Shown here piece by piece: positions 37,301 to 48,859 of a stretch of 64,000 nt of DNA; the first letter of the stretch is position 1; every line of letters begins with the position of its first letter. The stretch is from the NCBI RefSeq assembly GCF_001417965.1, contig NW_018388203.1, positions 146,832 through 210,831 on the forward strand. Reading direction: 5' to 3'. The notes under the pieces are model-generated. The model was not told where the DNA came from, did not search any database, and worked only from the letters and a program-made list of their open reading frames with translations. The stretch comes from Exaiptasia diaphana. Its lineage: Eukaryota > Cnidaria > Anthozoa > Actiniaria > Aiptasiidae. The translations under genes were made by a program, and so were the position numbers.

Positions 37301-39925
37301 GTCAATCTCTAGTGATACACCACCGCCCATGACAGCCCCACATATTTCTCTGTGTATGTTCATTGCCATCATCATATGACCATCCATGACTGCTTCTTCC
37401 TTGTCAGTTGGATCAACAAGCAGAAGTTCACTGAATAATATAATACTTTAATCAAATATGGAACAATTTCTCCATATCTTAAATTTATTCACACAGGGAT
37501 GAATAATTAGTGAAAACATTTCTATATTCAACTCTCCAGTGAATTGCTCCATCAAAGAATAATCATGGCAAAAAACTATATCACCATCTCAGCTTCAAAA
37601 ACATACCCATCATCAAAAAATGCAAAAGTAACACAGACAGGCATGTGGAGAATACTCAAAGAAACAGGCTCTCTGTCTTGATGTGAATGCTGAAAAAAGA
37701 AAATCATTTCAGAGGGTGCTGGAGATGATGATACGTCTTAACAAGGTGCTTTCTAATTGGTAGTGATGATGTAGCTACTTCATCAATGATGGCCATGGCC
37801 AAAGGGAGGCTTACTTCCGTAAGATAACATTGTGAGAAAACTCAACTACAGTAAGAGCAGCTTAATTAGTTTCATGTCTCCTTACCACTGTGACTTCCTC
37901 ACCCATGACTGACACATCTGGTCGTCTGGTAGAAGAAAATGAATAGGATATAGTCCAATGAATAGAAAAATGTAGAATGTAAGCAGGAGAGAAGAAATGA
38001 ATGGATGAATGAAATGAATGACTGAATGGATGGAATAGGATGAGAGAAATATTTCAAAGAAAAAAGGAAGCAGAAGAGATTCTTTACCTGAAATGTTTTA
38101 ATGCAGTAATAGCAGCAATGCTTGCACAATCTAGAATATTCCCACCATGATCCAAAACCTGAACATCAACCCTTACAGACCACACCTACAAAACATGATG
38201 CATACATCATTCAATCATTATACAATAACAAATTCACAAATTCCAGTCACCTTCTCCCCAGCTACAATACATAGTGATTCCATATCTACAGCTCTTGATT
38301 CTATAAAAAATCTTTCCATAAATCTGTTCAGTTCCACACCATACTCTGTCATCCTAGAGTAGTTCAACAGATAATAAATTCAATGAGAATAAGGAGTGCT
38401 ATTTTAAAGAATAAAGGACTGCATGTGACTTAAGGTGATTAAACAACATTGACAAAACATAAGTATATTACCTGCCTGCCTCAAAAGCTGGTGATGCCAT
38501 AGTAGAAAGTTCAATGTTAATGAAGATTTGACCCTCTGTTTGTCTGTTTTCTTTTGGTTTTGTTATCTCACAGGATACTTGTGCTAAAACCCTAGAAATC
38601 ATCAAGTAATTTGATTACAACTCAAGTACATTACTTAATGACATTGGGAGTTAATTTGGTTTTAAGGGGGAGTTTTGACAGTTGATAGCTCAGTAAAGCT
38701 CTGAGAGCATTTACATACCATTTTAACATAATATTTTCTGAGTTTTTCTGTTGTTTATCAAGATACAAACCTTGTTTTACCAAGCTGTACTTCACAATGC
38801 CCTCTTTCCACACCAAACGACACTTTGATGTTCCTATAATCATACGTCTCACGGCCATCAAGACGCTGTGATTCAATAAATCATAGTGTTCAGCTGATTT
38901 TCAAAACCAATGTTTAGGAACTGTTAATCGTTTTTTTTTGCCAAGCCTATGGTCTCAAGTGTAGTAAATCTCACTTTCATGCTGTATTCAAGCAAACTAA
39001 TCACAGATCAGAGTAATATGATCTGTTATCTGTGATGATCTCTTATTGGTTCGTTTATTTGACATGTTTGACAGCTAAAACACTCCAATGTGTGATTGGT
39101 TTGCTTGAATACAGCATGGAAGTGAGATTTACTACGCTTGAGACCAGAGGCTTAGCGAAAAAACAAACTGATTAACGGAAACGTCTCGCTGCTTCGCGGC
39201 TCGATCACAATAATAAGCCAAAGAACAAAAGACAAGCCTCTGGAACCAGGGTACTTCATTAATTATCATCAAAAGGATTTGCTGTTTAGTGTGAAAAATG
39301 AAATGTACTATCCCCTCAAATCTAAACATTAAAAAAATGTACTCCCCTTCCAAACTATTGCTTCCTTGTCAAAAATTGTTCCCGTTTAGTAGGCTGTTAA
39401 ATTTTTGTCAACATGCCCCATGATTCACAGACTCCAAAAGCTGCCTAAATGTGAACATAATGGATCACTTTTTATAATATTTTCAAATAGATGATATTAG
39501 AGAACTTATAAGAATTGTATCCCAATTATTTTACCGAAGAACTGTTAAAATATACCCCCTGAAATGTTGGGCTTCCTGTGTTGATCTAGACTATCAGTCT
39601 AAACTTTGTGTCGCTTTGTTTTTAAGTCCGTTCATTTTGTTAATCTCAGTTTCTTTAATTTTCTAAAACTTCAAGTACCAAAAAGACAGACAATAAACTT
39701 ACTTTTTAAGTCTTTTATAGTTGATGAGAGAACGTAAGCTTATTCATGTTCCTCCACATCGAAAATATCATGAGAATAGGGTTTTCAAATGCATGATTCA
39801 TTGATATTGTGTACAGACAACCATAAATCGCTATTCAACTCAAATAACTATACCTTTCTTGACCTTATGCATTGAAGAATAAAGTCTTTTTCGCAGTTTG
39901 CCAAAGTCACGTTGCTCGCCTTCAT
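34341..39925 (-). CDS. EXOSC9: Exosome complex component RRP45
   Basis: RNase PH-like subunit of the nine-membered ring of the RNA exosome (RNA decay and processing, nucleus and cytoplasm). 15 exons give 451 residues: 39925-39854, 38865-38771, 38591-38472, 38353-38251, 38185-38088, 37925-37886, 37689-37607, 37430-37298, 36984-36896, 36684-36581, 35912-35873, 35530-35509, 35394-35253, 34966-34879 and 34467-34341. Matches to the family run throughout: NCEKDF, RLDGRETYDYRN, ELSTMASPAFE, DMESLCIVAGEKVW, REICGAVMGGG, the GPGTAQIGHGG tail motif, an acidic EEEDVVVL stretch, and a basic end KKRRKKK. The intron from 35872 to 35531 has a U12-type donor, GTATCCTTAT, and a branch-like TTTCCTTAAA 16 bases before the AG. 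Intron 1 and the U12-type intron carry MITEs. The gene is divergent from PRORP. Confidence 0.94.
35588..35812. repeat. 225-bp MITE with CGTTTACAC termini in EXOSC9 intron
   Basis: The left end AAGGGTCCGTTTACACATGCGA and the reverse complement of the right end (TTAAAAGGCGCGTTTACACTTACGA in part) share CGTTTACAC and flanking bases; the interior is richer in CG than the host intron. It lies inside the U12-type intron and accounts for most of that intron's length. Confidence 0.65.
38930..39168. repeat. MITE with about 70-bp terminal inverted repeats
   Basis: The left arm (about 38930-39005) and right arm (about 39090-39168) are reverse complements at roughly nine in ten positions, sharing GGTCTCAAG, GTAGTAAATCTCACTT and CATGCTGTATTCAAGCAAAC. 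A second palindrome (ATCACAGAT..ATCTGTGAT) sits near the centre. It lies in EXOSC9 intron 1. Confidence 0.8.
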
Positions 39926-40001
39926 TTTGTTTATAGGTGGCATGGGCAAGAGAGTAGACCCAGGCTCCTTGCGCCACTTCTAAATTACTGTATGGGGAAC
40001 A
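39926..40001. promoter_or_regulatory. Compact bidirectional promoter, EXOSC9/PRORP
   Basis: Only 76 bp separate the start codons of EXOSC9 (39925, minus) and PRORP (40002, plus). Unless one gene has a distant 5' exon, both transcripts start within this interval. No TATA box is evident. Both products process RNA, so coupled expression is plausible. Confidence 0.6.
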
Positions 40002-41642
40002 ATGAAAAACTTTATTTTCCATGGCTTTAGATTTTTTAATCGATCATCAAGTGTGACTTCTGCCAAAAGGGTGTTTTATTTTGGACTGTTTCCACGAAGT
40101 TTACACTCGGATGTTGTACCACGTGCCATTTATCCGTATCAGATCAGTTCTCACCGGCTTCTCACTACCGTTCGTGGGTCCAATGACAGTTCTTTTTCAG
40201 ATGAAATTAACAGCAACCTTATGAACGCTATAAAGTGCAATGATATAAAGAAAACACTTGAGCTGTTTGATGAGGCAAAAAGAGAAGCTGTAATCCCCAA
40301 AGCACAAGCATTCACCAAAGCCTTGTATTTAATGCTTCTCAATAATCAACATGATGAGTTGGACAATCTTTATCAAGACATGTGTAACTATGGATATCTT
40401 ACAGAAGAAGGCGCAAAGATGACAGTCATTCGTTCATATGTGTCACGCAGAATGTTCAAAATTGCATTAAGGATGCTTGACAACATGGAAACAAATATAC
40501 ACTTAAAACACACTCGTTCTTATAATCCTGTTATCAAAGGTCTTGCAGAAAATGGACTTACACATGAAGCTTTTCAGCTATTTCATAGAAAGTTAAAGAT
40601 GTCACACTGTGTTTCCAAGGGAAGTGAAAACGTTACAAATGATGTAGAAATGTTTATTGCAATGATTAAGTCGTGTCACACTGTCGACAGCTTACAAATA
40701 CCCATATATGGTAACATAAACAATCAAGGTTTTACCAAGTCAAGCACAAGGTCAGTGATAACTGATGATGAGAAGCAGACAATTAAGAGCAAACACTTAT
40801 TGGTGTACCAATTGTTTCAATTCATATATGAATTTGGAATTAAATTCACACCAAAACTCATCAAGGCCTGCAAAGAATGGTCGTTACATGATGAAAGTCA
40901 TACATGGACATGGAGATACTGCAGTGTTAATAGTGCCGGAAAGTGTACATCCTGTGGCACCACAATCCGTGAAAATCTGCCAGGGAACTACTTTAAAAAC
41001 TTAGAAAATGAACTAATAAGCTTGTTTTCTGGTGAAACTAACAGCTTTCATCTTAGTCCTAACAAGATGCAGGATTTAAGTTATGTTAATATGTTGTGCA
41101 AGGAAAATGGTCCTTTTGATGTAATTATTGATGCACAAAACATTGGTCTTGATGGAAAAAGAAAAGGAGAGTCTTCTTCATATTCAACAGAAATATATGA
41201 GAAGAGGATGGTTAAAGTGGTGGAACATTTCTCAAAACTAGACAAAAAGATTTTTCTCCCATTACACATTAAAGCAGTAGAGAACGACATCTCTGGAAAT
41301 TTGCTAACATTCCTGAGAAATCACTGTGAAGTACAGGCTCTCAAGAGTAATATTAATGAAGACCTAGTGCTTTTGTATGCAGCATCACTCAGTGGATTAG
41401 ACAAGACTTGTATTGTTACCAATGATAACCTGAGAGACCACAGTGCTTTGATTTCACAAGACAACCATTGGAAACTTCTTAAATGGACAAGACTAAATCA
41501 CATCACATTTAAACTCTCACACAAGAACAAGTTAAAATTTCATAAGAATCTATTTGACCCAGTGATTCAAAAAACTGAGTCTTCTTTGCACTTTCCTATG
41601 CACAATGGCACCTGGCAGTGTGCCCATTTACAAAGCAAATAA
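40002..41642 (+). CDS. PRORP: Protein-only RNase P (mitochondrial RNase P catalytic subunit)
   Basis: Metallonuclease that trims 5' leaders from mitochondrial tRNA precursors. A single exon encodes 546 residues. The N-terminus is rich in Arg, Ser and Phe with few acids, fitting a mitochondrial presequence. PPR-like helical repeats occupy roughly residues 70-300 (for example YNPVIKGLAENGLTHEAFQLF). A zinc site is built from CTSC and the distal H..WQC near the stop. The NYN metallonuclease domain carries IIDAQN (Asp377), NEDLVLLYAA (Asp454) and TNDNLRDH (Asp475, Asp479). Where human MRPP3 has an Asp pair (EDDPFLLYA), this protein reads Glu453-Asp454, a conservative change in one of four catalytic acids. 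The coding region lacks introns. It diverges from EXOSC9. Confidence 0.93.
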   Translation: MKNFIFHGFRFFNRSSSVTSAKRVFYFGLFPRSLHSDVVPRAIYPYQISSHRLLTTVRGSNDSSFSDEINSNLMNAIKCNDIKKTLELFDEAKREAVIPKAQAFTKALYLMLLNNQHDELDNLYQDMCNYGYLTEEGAKMTVIRSYVSRRMFKIALRMLDNMETNIHLKHTRSYNPVIKGLAENGLTHEAFQLFHRKLKMSHCVSKGSENVTNDVEMFIAMIKSCHTVDSLQIPIYGNINNQGFTKSSTRSVITDDEKQTIKSKHLLVYQLFQFIYEFGIKFTPKLIKACKEWSLHDESHTWTWRYCSVNSAGKCTSCGTTIRENLPGNYFKNLENELISLFSGETNSFHLSPNKMQDLSYVNMLCKENGPFDVIIDAQNIGLDGKRKGESSSYSTEIYEKRMVKVVEHFSKLDKKIFLPLHIKAVENDISGNLLTFLRNHCEVQALKSNINEDLVLLYAASLSGLDKTCIVTNDNLRDHSALISQDNHWKLLKWTRLNHITFKLSHKNKLKFHKNLFDPVIQKTESSLHFPMHNGTWQCAHLQSK

Positions 41643-42515
41643 CTATACTAATTTGTATTGTATGAGGTTATTAATTCAGTTCTTTGTTAATCTAGGTAAG
41701 GAATTCAGTAAACAATGACAAATTTTTCAGGTTAAATATAATGAGTTAAATGCTATTGAGTGGCTTGTTTTTTTCATGATTGTCACACAGTATAGTAACC
41801 ACACTTTTCTTCATTTTTTGACATCATACAGTGACTATCTTGATGCTAATTAGCACACTGGCCTCTGGAAGTGCTCATGCCTGCATATAACATCTGGGTA
41901 CAAGATAGGCTGGCTGCCACTGACACGCAAAATACACTCTATGTTTGACTTAATTAATACTAAGATTTCTGCATCTAAAAATGGGAACTATTGTTTATAT
42001 TTTTGCGTAAATGTGTGTTGTCATTAAATCACAAATGTTTTTTTTTTTCAGAAATATTACAAAAAAGTTGTAAAGAATCACAGGAAAATGCCAGTATCAT
42101 CACAATGTCCTGAATCGCACAATATACAAAAAATGGCCATCCAGATCGAATATACTAGGGAAACTGCACTGGAATAGGAATGACATAGAACACCCCTTCT
42201 ATATGCCTCTTAATATATTTAAATTAATTTCTATTCTCTGAGCTTGCCTTCCGAAAATAAAATTCCGTAATTTGGGAGAATAATATATAGAAACTTTCGT
42301 GGAGAATTGACGATGTAGAAAGCCATTTTGAAAGAGTAAGTAGAAAATCATGGTTATACCAAAATCTGTCCTTTGGCTACTTCGATAAACTTCCGCCATT
42401 TCATCTCCAGTCGCCCTAACACCAAAAATCACTTCCTTGAAGAGTTCATCTTGCATCCGACAAAGCAGTTCCTTGTATTTCACTTATATTATTTAGTTTC
42501 GCGTCAATTTTCATT
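41643..42515. other. 3' interval between convergent PRORP and microprotein genes
   Basis: Holds both 3' untranslated regions. On the minus strand, 33 bases beyond the microprotein stop, an open frame of 94 codons (42483-42199, beginning MKYKELLCRM) is present on what is presumably the same transcript; it resembles no family I know and has no homology support. Confidence 0.5.
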
Positions 42516-42752
42516 TTAGGGTTTATTTTTTTTCATGGACTCTTTCAATTTCTCTATCCAGTCTTGAATTGTTGACTGTACGTTTGGGATATCAACATAG
42601 TTCTGTTGAATGTATATTCCTGAAATTGTTCCAACAAGTAATCCAGCTATTAGTCTCTTGTTTAGATGAGAAAAGATTACACCAGCGGCAAATCCTTTCA
42701 GTATTGGTAAATCTAAAGGGTTTTTCTTCTCTCGAGAACCGTCGTCCGCCAT
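42516..42752 (-). CDS. SLC35A4-MP-like mitochondrial inner-membrane microprotein
   Basis: Single-exon gene for 78 residues. PILKGFAAG, LLVGTISGIY and YVDIPNVQSTIQDWIEKL align position by position with PFLKGFLAG, FAVGTCTGIY and YAVPNVEKTLRDYLQLL of the human microprotein made from the upstream ORF of SLC35A4, which sits in the inner mitochondrial membrane. One glycine-rich hydrophobic segment (about residues 18-50) is followed by a charged amphipathic helix and a Lys-rich end. The ATG has a good context (AACATGG). In vertebrates this frame precedes the SLC35A4 transporter frame on one mRNA. Here the sequence after its stop does not encode SLC35A4, and the convergent PRORP stop lies under 900 bp away, so the microprotein is its own gene. 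The alignment was made from memory, so confidence is moderate to high. Confidence 0.78.
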   Translation of the reverse strand: MADDGSREKKNPLDLPILKGFAAGVIFSHLNKRLIAGLLVGTISGIYIQQNYVDIPNVQSTIQDWIEKLKESMKKNKP

Positions 42753-44264
42753 GTTGGAATTGCTTTAGTTCCCAGTCTTCTCTCGAGACATGTTGACGTC
42801 ATCGAATCGTCAAAAATGCCAATTTTGACGATGAGATTTGACGGACTGTGGTATATAACATGTAAGACTAGAGGACAATCACAACAACGATCATAAATTT
42901 GTTTTTTACCCCCCAAAATTATTCTTCAATTATATAGATAACAATCCCAGAAAAAAGGACAATCTTGCAACCACGGTCTTTACTATTATTTACCACAGCT
43001 CTTCTTGACCAATCAGAGACTGAGAAAATTTACTATTGTGATGAAAATATTCCCATTCCTCCAGTCTGTTCTCTATAGAGCTGCTCTCATCATTCAGTTA
43101 CTACCAGAACACTTTTTTGGAGAAACAATGCCACATCACCTTGAGTTGGATAAAAGTGAAAGTTCAGCATTCTACTTACATGGGCTTGATGTGGAAGTAA
43201 CCTACATGTAAGTACATGCCCATTCGTGGTAGGCTAATAAAAAAAATGTTCAGTGTCATTTTCGGAACTGGCATGCAGCCCATGAATCTATTTATTACTA
43301 AAAGAATGTTATTTCAAATTTCAACTATAACTTGTATTGAACACAGGTTGCAGCATATATATGAAGCACAATAATGAAATTACTAAAAATCTGATATGAT
43401 AAAGATGAGAAAACAGTCTGTATAAGTGTTTGACCAAACCTACTTCCAAACCCACAACGGCCCATAATTCCATGGAACTAGCTACGAATATTTAAGTCCA
43501 AATGACAGTAACTAAAGGTTCTTTTTGTACATTAAACTACACTTACTATATAATAATTATCAATTATTAATTATACACTAGAAGTACAGTAAATGTGACA
43601 CTTACAACAGACAGTAAAAACTCACACATAAGAACTGCAATATGAAAGTGTTCCTAAATAAGAGTTAGGTCAACATTATGTGTGGTAGACCTTTTTTGAA
43701 GAAAAACGTTATAGAAGACCAAGTGAAGTAATTATTGCTTTGACTTGGACATTGATAAGACAAACTGACAGCCTCAACTCCAAGAATGGGAGTTCTTATA
43801 TTTTGGGTTTTTACCATTTCCGAATGCTAATGTAGTTGTCTTGGTTCTTTTTGGCTTTGCTACCATTGAATTATAACCAAATATACTTTTTCAAATTATT
43901 AAGCAAAATACCGGTAATATAATTAAACTAAAAGGTGTTTCATTGATATATGGCTTGTCTCAAGGGATAAATATTTTCCTGGTCTCAGTATAACATCCAT
44001 TGGTGTTTGTCAGTTCCCTGTCAGGATTTGCTCCAACAAAGAAGATGATATAAATATGATCTAAGTCGAGGATAATGGGTGTAAATAAAACAAACTTTAC
44101 TTGGTAAAAAAAACATTTTGTACTACATTGAACACCTTTACAAAGACAAAATATTTGACTAAGAAGTTCTTTATAAGACGATCTCAAGAGTTCATTTTTG
44201 TCCAGTAGATTAAATCCTTGGTTTAATATCTATAGCTAATTGATGTTTGTTTTATCTTGTTTTG
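42753..44264. other. Noncoding spacer
   Basis: Promoter side of the microprotein gene and 3' side of UBE2K. Reading frames here are short and unsupported. No repeat recognised. Confidence 0.45.
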
Positions 44265-47044
<2,780 letters not shown>

Positions 47045-47457
47045 AACTTCTAGTGATATTATGAAACGATAAGTAACTTTTTTAAGTGAGTTCAGCCACG
47101 TTTTCCGTACATCCCTTACTCAGTCACTAATTTTACAACTTGCAAGTGCGGAAGTTGACCTAACTGACCGCATTGGATTATGGTTACTACAGGAAGCCCA
47201 AACATGAATTTAGCTGTCCACAGGTAGCTCTACTTTAATGCTCTATCTTATTAGACTTACAATATTTAAAGCTCCACGTTCAACCTAAAACCTTTGCGCG
47301 TACAAATCAAGGATTATTTGTAAAACAAAATAAACGATAACAAATGTTCTCGGATTGTACCTTTAAATTTACACGACCTAAAATCATCAGGTATATGTAT
47401 TGGAAGTAAAAAAGGACAAAGTTTATTTTCATATAATTATATGATAAACAGAACATT

Positions 47458-47664
47458 ACGCAGCTCATACTAGTTTATCGCTAGTTTACACCATTTGGAA
47501 TATTACATGGTCGCTTGGAGATATGTATTTTATCTTCTCGTGTTGAAAAGAAAAAGGTTTAAGATCTTTTCAACACTCGAAGATAAAATAGGTTTCTCCG
47601 CTCGCCCATGTAATATTCTCTATTTCTATGGTGGGAACTAGCGGTAAACTAGTGTGAGCTGCGT
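47458..47664. repeat. 207-bp foldback element
   Basis: Arms of about 95 bases are imperfect reverse complements around a short centre: both ends read ACGCAGCTCA, both arms carry AATATTACATGG, and the inner 18 bases at 47533-47550 pair with 47566-47583. No coding capacity. Confidence 0.8.
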
Positions 47665-47682
47665 CGGTGTTTCTAAAGAAAC

Positions 47683-47862
47683 AGTTGTGGAAAAAGATAA
47701 ATTAAACACCGTACAAAAGTATAGGCGAAATAACTTACTGACGTTTCGGACGTTAATCCTTCGTTAATCCTCTTTACTCCGACGAAAGATTAACGTCCGA
47801 AACGTCAGTAAGTTATCTCGCCTACTTTTTTTACGGCGTTTAATTTATCTTTTTACACAACT
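47683..47862. repeat. Inverted pair of hammerhead-like repeat units
   Basis: Arms of about 80 bases, 47683-47763 and 47780-47862, are reverse complements at roughly nine in ten positions. Each contains ATTAACGTCCGAAACGTC, the GAAAC box and stem-II side of a hammerhead-like fold, and the ends carry AGATAAATTAAAC. Such units belong to ribozyme-bearing repeats known from Penelope-like and related retroelements in invertebrates. The fold is not confirmed. Confidence 0.6.
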
Positions 47863-48211
47863 TCCTCTATTTCTGTAACTAGGGCAGCGCGTCATCACGT
47901 AGGTGAACCAGGGACGTGTCCAGGGTTCACATCTAAAGCGTGAAAAAGCTGTTACTGCAGTATCTGCAAATTTTCAAAGACTTGGTATACAAAGAAAGGG
48001 TAGTTCCGAAATCACTGGAAATCCCATGCTCACGTGCCTGTGAACACTAGCAGCCCACCGACATTTTCTGATGTTGAATGGGCTACCTATGGTGACATGC
48101 GGTTATGAGATGGGAAGTTGGACGGAGAAACAAGCATACTACAAGAACTTTTATTCATCCTTTCACATCCTCGTAAAGAAAAAAGCAGTGTTGTATATTT
48201 ATATTTTAAAC

Positions 48212-48859
48212 TCAAAGAATGCTCAAAACGCTTTTCATGTTATCACTAACGTTACATCCTTCAAGTTTCCACTTTAAAGCACCGAAGTCAGTTTCCTCCA
48301 ATACCGTTCTTCTTGTAGTCTCGTCTTCGGTTCCTCCATTCAAGAAGCTGTAAAAGAATCTTTCAGAAAAAGCTGCAATAGCAAAAAACATGTTCAAAGT
48401 TATGGTTTTACTCTTTTCTGCGATATCGAGCATGTTTAGTATTTCGTTGACCTGGTGTACTGTGATACTTTGCGCATACAGGTCGCGCATGGCTTTGAGC
48501 AACTCTCTATGATTGACATGACCATCTTTGTCTTTGTCATTCTTCATGAAATAGTGTCTAAAAAGCGTTTTTCTACGGTTGTTGATTCGGCAATACGTAG
48601 AAATGTATTCCAAGGGTGTCATGTTTTCCAGAACTTTCATGTCCATAGGCAGTTCAAAGCGACACCCTTTGCGTGTTAAGGAGAGAGGGCCCTGAAGCCA
48701 AGCTCTTGTTTCACTGTTAAACCCTGTGCGTTTTGTCTCTTCTTCTTCATAGTTTTCTGTTATCTTTTGACCCTCAAAAGACGACGCTTGAAGTGAATCG
48801 TTTAAACCAGTTGCAGACGAATAAGATATCGTTGACAATGTACGATCAATTTCACGCAT
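48212..48859 (-). CDS. Single-exon EF-hand protein of unknown role
   Basis: 215 residues, uninterrupted. One canonical EF-hand loop lies at residues 108-119 with Asp108, Asp110, Asp112, Gly113 and Glu119 in the expected places, inside a helical region (about 85-170). A second, degenerate hand follows (MLDIAEKSKTITLNMFF) without the acidic ligands. The N-terminal 60 residues are Ser/Glu-rich and look disordered; no signal peptide or membrane segment. Arrangement recalls ciliary or cytoskeletal calcium-binding proteins, but I cannot name the orthologue. The start is the first ATG (MREIDRTLS). Coding is supported by length, the EF-hand and a plausible codon pattern. Confidence 0.72.
   Translation of the reverse strand: MREIDRTLSTISYSSATGLNDSLQASSFEGQKITENYEEEETKRTGFNSETRAWLQGPLSLTRKGCRFELPMDMKVLENMTPLEYISTYCRINNRRKTLFRHYFMKNDKDKDGHVNHRELLKAMRDLYAQSITVHQVNEILNMLDIAEKSKTITLNMFFAIAAFSERFFYSFLNGGTEDETTRRTVLEETDFGALKWKLEGCNVSDNMKSVLSIL

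Larger units (their letters stand above)
47045..48211. other. Spacer holding two adjacent foldback repeats
   Basis: Upstream region of UBE2K and 3' side of the EF-hand gene. Apart from the foldbacks at 47458-47664 and 47683-47862, nothing is recognisable. Confidence 0.55.

Noticed and set aside
41835-41910. tRNA-like segment with possible A and B boxes
   Set aside because: Only loose box matches and no pairing acceptor stem.
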